DNA from: JAEUJM01 sp044221555
GTDB lineage: Bacteria > Actinomycetota > Acidimicrobiia > Acidimicrobiales > DATDAH01
Direction: 5' to 3'
Length of the DNA: 64,000 nucleotides
Assembly: GCA_044221555.1 (NCBI GenBank)
Contig: JBGAOY010000006.1
Span: 1 to 64,000, forward strand
Below the pieces are notes generated by a model that was not told the origin of the DNA, searched no databases, and worked only from the letters and a program-made list of their open reading frames with translations. Numbering within the stretch: position 1 is the stretch's first letter; every line of letters starts with the position of its first letter. The translations under genes and the position numbers were made by a program. Positions 59,758-64,000 of this stretch are shown piece after piece.

Positions 59758-61875
59758 GTGGATGGGACCATGGGGTCGAATGCGGTCGACCTGCGCATCC
59801 TCGGTGCGCTGGAGATGACGGTGCACGGCGAGACGGTCGCGGTCCCGGCACGGGTCGAACGGGCGATCCTCGCCTCCTTGGCCATCCGGGTGGGCCGGCC
59901 CATCCCCGCCGACCTCCTGGCCGAGGACGTGTGGGGCGGTCATCCTCCTCCGACCTGGCGCAAGGGCGTCCACGTGGGCGTGTCCCGCCTGCGCCGACGT
60001 CTCGAGTCCGTCCACGCCGACGCCGCCGCGGTGGTGGTCACCGCCACCAACGGCTACGCCCTCGACCTCGACCCGGCCCATCTCGACGCCGTCCGCCTCG
60101 AACGGGCGGCCGAGAGCGGTCGTCGCCTGCTCGCCGAGGGCCGGGCCGACGAGGCGCACGCGGTCCTGTCCGACGGGCTGGCCCTGTGGCGTGGCCATCC
60201 TCTGCAGGAGATCGCCGAGAGCCCGTCGGCCCGGGCCGAGATCGCCCGCCTCCACGAGGTCCGGGCCTCGCTGATCGACCGGTACCACGAGGCAACCCTC
60301 GAGCAGGGCGACGTCGACACGGTGATCGGCCGGCTCGAGGCCAGCCTGGTGGAGGACCCGTTGCGCGAACGGCGCTGGACCCTCCTGATGCTGGCGCTCT
60401 ACCGGGCCGGCCGCCAGAACGACGCCCTGCGGGCCTTCCAGCGCGCCCGCACGGTGCTGGCCGACGAGTTGGGGCTCGAGCCGGGGCCCGAACTGCGCCA
60501 GATGGAGGCGGCCATCCTCGCCCACGACCCCGCCCTCAGCGGCTCCACCCGGCAGCGGGTCATGGCCGCGGCCCGTCACGACCGGCGGTCGGGCGACCGG
60601 GCCGAGGGGGTCCACGGGGCCGCCCGAGCAGACGGGGCCGACGGGGCCCACGGGGCCGCCTCCTCCGACGCGGCACCGGGGACCCGTGCCGCTGCCCCCC
60701 ACCACCCCACGGGGCCCGACCACCGCACCGGCGAGCCCGTCGCCCACGTCCCCCTCACCCCCCGCCCCGGACGGTTCAACGACCCCATCGAGTGGGCCCG
60801 CAACCACCGGCGCATCCCGCTGGTCGGCCGCGACGAGGAGTTGGCGCGGCTGCTGTCGTCGTGGCGGCGGGTCATCGACGGCCACCAGGGCGGCCTCGTG
60901 GTGCTCACCGGTGACACCCAGGTGGGCAAGACCCGATTGGCCGGCGAGGTGGCGTTGGCGGCCGAGGCCGACGGCGCCCTCGTGCTGGCGGGCCGGTGCG
61001 TGCCCGGGATGGGGCTGTCGTCGTTCGTCGGGCAGGTCACCGCGCTCGACCTGGCCGCTCCCGACGCCCATCTCGGGCCCGGCTCCCCCGTGGCCTTCGA
61101 GTTCGCCGTCGACGTGGCCACCCGCATCTACGGCGAGGCCGGGGCGGGCCGGCCGGTGCTGGCCATCCTCGAGGACGCCCACGCCGCCGACCTCGAGATC
61201 ATCAACCTGTTCCGCCACCTGGCCGAACGCCCGCTGCCCGACCAGAACGCCATCCCCGCGATGGCGATCGTGGTGTCACGGTCGGGGGTGCCCAGCCCGC
61301 CGGGCATGGCCGCGTGGCTGGCCGAGGCCGAGCGGCTCCCGGTCACCGACCGGGTCGAGGTGCCCGCGCTCGATCCCGCGGCGGCGGTCGGCCTGCTCCG
61401 CGACCGCCTCGGTCCCGACGGGGCGAGCCGGGCCGACGACGAGCTACGGGTGCTGGGCGAGCAGGCAGGGCGGCGGCCGGGCTACCTGATCGAGATCGCC
61501 CGCCAGGCGCGGGCGAGCGGCCTGGCCGCCGACACCACCGCCCCCCTGACCCTCGAGGTGCTCGGGGTGCCCGACGTGCTCCGCTCGCTCGTCACCGATC
61601 ACCTCGACGCCCAGCCCGACGAGGTCGTGCGGGTGCTGCTGGCCAGCGCCGTCGCCGGTCGCCGCTTCGAGCTCGACATGGCGGCGCGCGCCACGGCGAT
61701 GGGCGAGGACGACGCGCTGGACGCCCTCGAACGGGCGGTGGCGGCCCGGCTGCTCTACGAGGTGGACGGCGCCCCGGGCTCGTACGGGTTCGTCACCGAG
61801 GTCGAGCGCCTGGTGCTGCTCGACCGGGTCACCAACACCCGCCGTGCGGTCGTCGAGTCCCGCCTGGCCGGCTGA
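59758..61875 (+). CDS. BTAD-type transcriptional regulator with AAA ATPase domain
   Basis: The product is 705 residues from a GTG. An OmpR-like winged helix (VDLRILGALEMTVHGETVAV, RKGVHVGVSRLRRRLES) is followed by a BTAD TPR domain (RERRWTLLMLALYRAGRQND, LADELGLEPGPELRQMEAAI). A Gly/Ala-rich spacer follows and then an AAA domain (LVGRDEELARLLSS, P-loop TGDTQVGKTRL, Walker B region VLAILEDAHAADLE). It is a SARP-like/LuxR-related large regulator, but the C-terminal part ends after the ATPase lid and has no TPR array. It precedes an amino-acid transporter operon and may regulate it. Confidence 0.88.
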   Translation: MDGTMGSNAVDLRILGALEMTVHGETVAVPARVERAILASLAIRVGRPIPADLLAEDVWGGHPPPTWRKGVHVGVSRLRRRLESVHADAAAVVVTATNGYALDLDPAHLDAVRLERAAESGRRLLAEGRADEAHAVLSDGLALWRGHPLQEIAESPSARAEIARLHEVRASLIDRYHEATLEQGDVDTVIGRLEASLVEDPLRERRWTLLMLALYRAGRQNDALRAFQRARTVLADELGLEPGPELRQMEAAILAHDPALSGSTRQRVMAAARHDRRSGDRAEGVHGAARADGADGAHGAASSDAAPGTRAAAPHHPTGPDHRTGEPVAHVPLTPRPGRFNDPIEWARNHRRIPLVGRDEELARLLSSWRRVIDGHQGGLVVLTGDTQVGKTRLAGEVALAAEADGALVLAGRCVPGMGLSSFVGQVTALDLAAPDAHLGPGSPVAFEFAVDVATRIYGEAGAGRPVLAILEDAHAADLEIINLFRHLAERPLPDQNAIPAMAIVVSRSGVPSPPGMAAWLAEAERLPVTDRVEVPALDPAAAVGLLRDRLGPDGASRADDELRVLGEQAGRRPGYLIEIARQARASGLAADTTAPLTLEVLGVPDVLRSLVTDHLDAQPDEVVRVLLASAVAGRRFELDMAARATAMGEDDALDALERAVAARLLYEVDGAPGSYGFVTEVERLVLLDRVTNTRRAVVESRLAG

Positions 61876-61912
61876 GGGCCCTCGCCGGCCCCCGACCCGG
61901 CCCCGAGCCGCC

Positions 61913-61935
61913 TTTCCATGTAAAGTTGTAGGAAA
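61913..61935. promoter_or_regulatory. AT-rich inverted repeat upstream of the ABC transporter operon
   Basis: TTTCC and GGAAA enclose ATGTAAAGTTGTA, an unusually AT-rich stretch in this genome. It lies 66 bp before the substrate-binding-protein start. It probably contains the promoter or an operator. No specific regulator family can be named with confidence. Confidence 0.4.
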
Positions 61936-62000
61936 CAGGGCCCTCCCGCCCGGCGGGGCGGGGCGGGCACCGACGTCGACTACTGCACTGGGAGACCGAC

Positions 62001-62885
62001 ATGTCCAGAACCCGTCTCGGGGCGCTGCTCGCCCTCGTCCTGGCCTTCGCCCTGTTCGGGGCCGCCTGCGGCAGCAGCGACGAGAGCTCGTCCGACACCA
62101 CCGGCGGCTCGGACGGCACCGCCGCCACGGGCTCGTGCGACGCGGCCGACCTGCCGGTGAAGGAGGACGGCCAGCTCACGGTGGCCACCGGCGACCCGGT
62201 GTTCCCCCCCTGGATGGCCAACGACGACCCCGCCACCAACGAGGGCTTCGAGAGCGAGCTGGTCTACGACATCGCGGCCGAGCTCGGCTTCTCCGAGGAC
62301 GACGTGGTCTGGACCTCGACCGGCTTCGACGAGGCCATCGCGCCCGGCGAGAAGGACTACGACTTCAACATCCAGCAGTTCGGCATCACCGCCGAACGTG
62401 ACGAGGTGGTCGACTTCTCCGACGGCTACTACACCGTGCAGCAGGCCATCGTGGCCGCGCCCGACGCCGACATCGCCGACGCCACGTCGATCGCCGACCT
62501 GCAGAGCGCCAAGCTCGGCGCGGCGGTGGGCTCGACCAGCCTCGACTACATCGACGAGGTGATCCAGCCCGACGAGGAGGCGGCGGTGTTCGACGACAAC
62601 GCCGCGGCCAAGTCGGCCTTCGACGCCGGCCAGGTGGACGGCCTCGTGTTCGACCTGCCGACCGCCTTCTACATCACCTCGGCCGAGATCCCCGACGCGT
62701 CGATCGTCGGCATCCTGCCCACCGTGGGCGACGAGGAGGAGCTGGGCATGCTCTTCGAGACCGACAGCCCGCTGATCCCCTGCGTCAACCAGGCCCTCGC
62801 CGCGGTGAAGGACTCGGGCGACCTCGACGCCCTGCAGGAGGAGTGGCTGGCCAACGGCGGCGACACCCCCACGCTGACCCAGTGA
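62001..62885 (+). CDS. Amino-acid ABC transporter substrate-binding lipoprotein
   Basis: The product has 294 residues. A signal peptide ends in lipobox FGAAC (Cys23), then an Asp/Ser/Gly linker. The SBP type-3 fold shows GQLTVATGDPVFPPWM, GFESELVYDIAAELGF, DFNIQQFGITAERDEVVDFS and VDGLVFDLPTAFYIT. This is the family of polar amino acid binders (His/Gln/Arg type). It is lipid-anchored outside the membrane and delivers its ligand to the permease encoded 17 bp downstream. Confidence 0.93.
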   Translation: MSRTRLGALLALVLAFALFGAACGSSDESSSDTTGGSDGTAATGSCDAADLPVKEDGQLTVATGDPVFPPWMANDDPATNEGFESELVYDIAAELGFSEDDVVWTSTGFDEAIAPGEKDYDFNIQQFGITAERDEVVDFSDGYYTVQQAIVAAPDADIADATSIADLQSAKLGAAVGSTSLDYIDEVIQPDEEAAVFDDNAAAKSAFDAGQVDGLVFDLPTAFYITSAEIPDASIVGILPTVGDEEELGMLFETDSPLIPCVNQALAAVKDSGDLDALQEEWLANGGDTPTLTQ

Positions 62886-62902
62886 TCAGCCCCCGGTGAA
62901 CC

Positions 62903-63805
62903 ATGACGGCTGACATCGGCTCGGGGCCGCCACCGCCGCCCCCGAGCCCGTCGGCCCGAGCGGCCGGTCAGAGCGGGGGAAGAGGCGGCTCGTTGCGCCA
63001 CGAGTTGGGCGAGGACGGGGCCCGGGGCGCCCTCGTGGCGTTCGTGGCCACCGTGGTGTTCCTGGGCGTCGGGCTGCTGCTCGTCCTCAACAGCTCGTCG
63101 TGGCCCAAGGTCCAGCAGCAGTTCTTCAATCCCGAGAACTTCCGCGAGTCGTGGCCCGACGTGCTCGGCGGGTTCTGGCTCGACATCAAGATGTTCGTGG
63201 TCGCCGAGGTGCTGATCCTGGCCTTCGGCCTGCTGGTGGCGATCATCCGCAGCCTGCGGGGGCCCGCGTTCTTCCCGTTGCGGCTGCTGTCGATCATCTA
63301 CATCGACCTGTTCCGGGGCATCCCCATCCTGTTGATCCTCTTCCTGCTCGGGTTCGGCGTGCCCGCGCTCCAGCTGCCGGGCGTGCCCAACGACCCGCTG
63401 TTCTGGGGCGTGGCGTCGCTGGTGCTGTCGTACGCGGCCTACACCGCCGAGGTCTACCGGGCGGGGATCGACTCGGTGCACGAGAGCCAGCGCGCCGCGG
63501 CCCGCTCATTGGGCCTCACGCAGTGGCAGACCCTGCGCTTCGCGATCGTGCCTCAGGCCATCCGCAACGTCATCCCGGCCCTCCTGAACGGCCTGGTGAG
63601 CCTGCAGAAGGACGTGGCCCTGGTCAGCGTGCTGGGCATCCGCGAAGCGGTGCGCGAGGCGGAGATCTACAAGTCCCGCACGTTCAACTACACCTCGTTC
63701 GTGGCCGCCACCGTGCTGTTCCTGCTGGCGTCGGTGCCGCTGGCCCGCCTCACCGACTGGTACACCAAGCGCGAGCGCGCCCGGCGATCGCAGGCGCTGG
63801 TGTGA
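62903..63805 (+). CDS. Amino-acid ABC transporter permease
   Basis: The product has 300 residues with about five membrane helices (GALVAFVATVVFLGVGLLLV, KMFVVAEVLILAFGLLVAII, IDLFRGIPILLILFLLGFG, WGVASLVLSYAAYTAEVY, ASVPLARL). The EAA loop that contacts the ATPase is RSLGLTQWQTLRFAIVPQAI, and IPALLNGLVSLQKDVALVSV is also conserved in HisM/GlnP-type permeases. The N-terminus has a Gly/Pro-rich hydrophilic extension. The last six residues (RSQALV and stop) recur in the duplicated 63849-63884 segment. Confidence 0.93.
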   Translation: MTADIGSGPPPPPPSPSARAAGQSGGRGGSLRHELGEDGARGALVAFVATVVFLGVGLLLVLNSSSWPKVQQQFFNPENFRESWPDVLGGFWLDIKMFVVAEVLILAFGLLVAIIRSLRGPAFFPLRLLSIIYIDLFRGIPILLILFLLGFGVPALQLPGVPNDPLFWGVASLVLSYAAYTAEVYRAGIDSVHESQRAAARSLGLTQWQTLRFAIVPQAIRNVIPALLNGLVSLQKDVALVSVLGIREAVREAEIYKSRTFNYTSFVAATVLFLLASVPLARLTDWYTKRERARRSQALV

Positions 63806-63884
63806 CGTGGGCCCGCCCGGCCTGCGTGGCCCGAACGCACGACACGCGCGCCCGACGATCGCAGGCCCTGGTGTGACCGGGCCC
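63777..63884 (+). repeat. Duplicated 3' end of the permease gene
   Basis: CGCGCCCGGCGATCGCAGGC at 63777 and CGCGCCCGACGATCGCAGGC at 63849 begin two copies of about 36 bp with few changes, each containing GCTGGTGTGAC or CCTGGTGTGAC. The second copy supplies the start codon region (GTGTGACC) of the downstream ATPase gene. Confidence 0.85.
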
Positions 63885-64000
63885 ACACCCCGCCTGCGGA
63901 TCAGTGGCGTGAAGAAGTCCTTCGGCGACAAGGTGGTGCTCGACGGCATCGATCTGGCGGTTCGGCCCCACGGGGTGGTGTGCCTGATCGGGCCGAGCGG
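63873..64000 (+). CDS. Amino-acid ABC transporter ATP-binding protein (3' end outside window)
   Basis: The 42 codons present start with GTG and encode LRISGVKKSFGDKVVLDGID and VVCLIGPSG, the N-terminus and the first half of the Walker A motif of polar amino-acid ABC ATPases. It completes the SBP-permease-ATPase operon. The start lies in the duplicated segment, so an alternative start further in (GTG in SGVKK) is possible. Confidence 0.88.
   Translation, partial: MTGPTPRLRISGVKKSFGDKVVLDGIDLAVRPHGVVCLIGPS

Noticed and set aside
63100..63876. Overlapping frame ending in RRSQALV
   Set aside because: It is an alternative frame of the permease gene that happens to read into the duplicated gene end; it has no start signal or domain.

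Overview
The window is very GC-rich (roughly 70% by eye). It codes densely on both strands, uses many GTG/TTG starts, and carries marker genes of a high-GC actinobacterium: a topA-tmk-holB cluster, a tad (Flp pilus) locus with a DUF4244-type pilin, AfsK/PknB-like Ser/Thr kinases, a BTAD regulator and an RpoD/SigB-type sigma factor. The mix resembles class Acidimicrobiia, but that placement is inference. Most of the window looks chromosomal; the first 3.7 kb looks like accessory DNA.

Layout. 1-3.7 kb: a truncated ISL3-type transposase, a lipoprotein beta-propeller, three to four copies of a repeat containing the 5' half of a tRNA-Thr-like sequence, an RHH fragment and a VapBC toxin-antitoxin pair with a palindromic operator. 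3.8-13.6 kb: four paralogous secreted NHL-propeller proteins, a small lipoprotein, and a membrane Ser/Thr kinase whose external sensor is itself a propeller. 13.8-17.6 kb: a secreted LpqC-like esterase and a PAS-GGDEF-EAL c-di-GMP protein. 17.9-22.9 kb: holB, tmk and topA on the minus strand, separated by hairpin repeats. 22.9-27.1 kb: an acyl-CoA dehydrogenase, then a secreted RCC1/DUF11 protein lying between two copies of the dehydrogenase gene's 3' end. 27.4-34.5 kb: an ECF sigma factor with a kelch-type membrane partner and a decayed partial copy of that locus, an S4 protein, NhaA, an esterase lipoprotein, and an RsbW/STAS pair. 34.6-39.2 kb: an MrfA-type helicase, a SurE-like lipoprotein and a repeat protein. 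39.2-46.1 kb: tad pilus genes in two blocks separated by a hydrolase and a quinone reductase. 46.3-58.0 kb: a DUF2510 protein, divergent secreted PD40-propeller and M4 protease genes, a second Ser/Thr kinase, a HAD phosphatase with an overlapping 25-aa membrane peptide gene, and a 1099-aa secreted propeller protein. 58.1-64.0 kb: a sigma factor, a monooxygenase-fold protein, a BTAD-AAA regulator and the start of an amino-acid ABC transporter operon.

Main theme. Seven secreted proteins with unrelated N-terminal parts (four NHL propellers, one RCC1 propeller, one PD40 propeller, one M4 protease) end in the same domain of about 138 residues, always at the extreme C-terminus. Four of them, and the divergent PD40/M4 promoter region, also have a GGGnCCTTCGGCCCT-like box upstream, at a fixed distance of about 35 bp from the start codon for the four NHL genes. 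Together with propeller-sensor kinases, a kelch sigma partner, a tad pilus and c-di-GMP signalling, this suggests a co-regulated cell-surface programme. The role of the shared domain (anchoring, export or adhesion) is not shown by the sequence.
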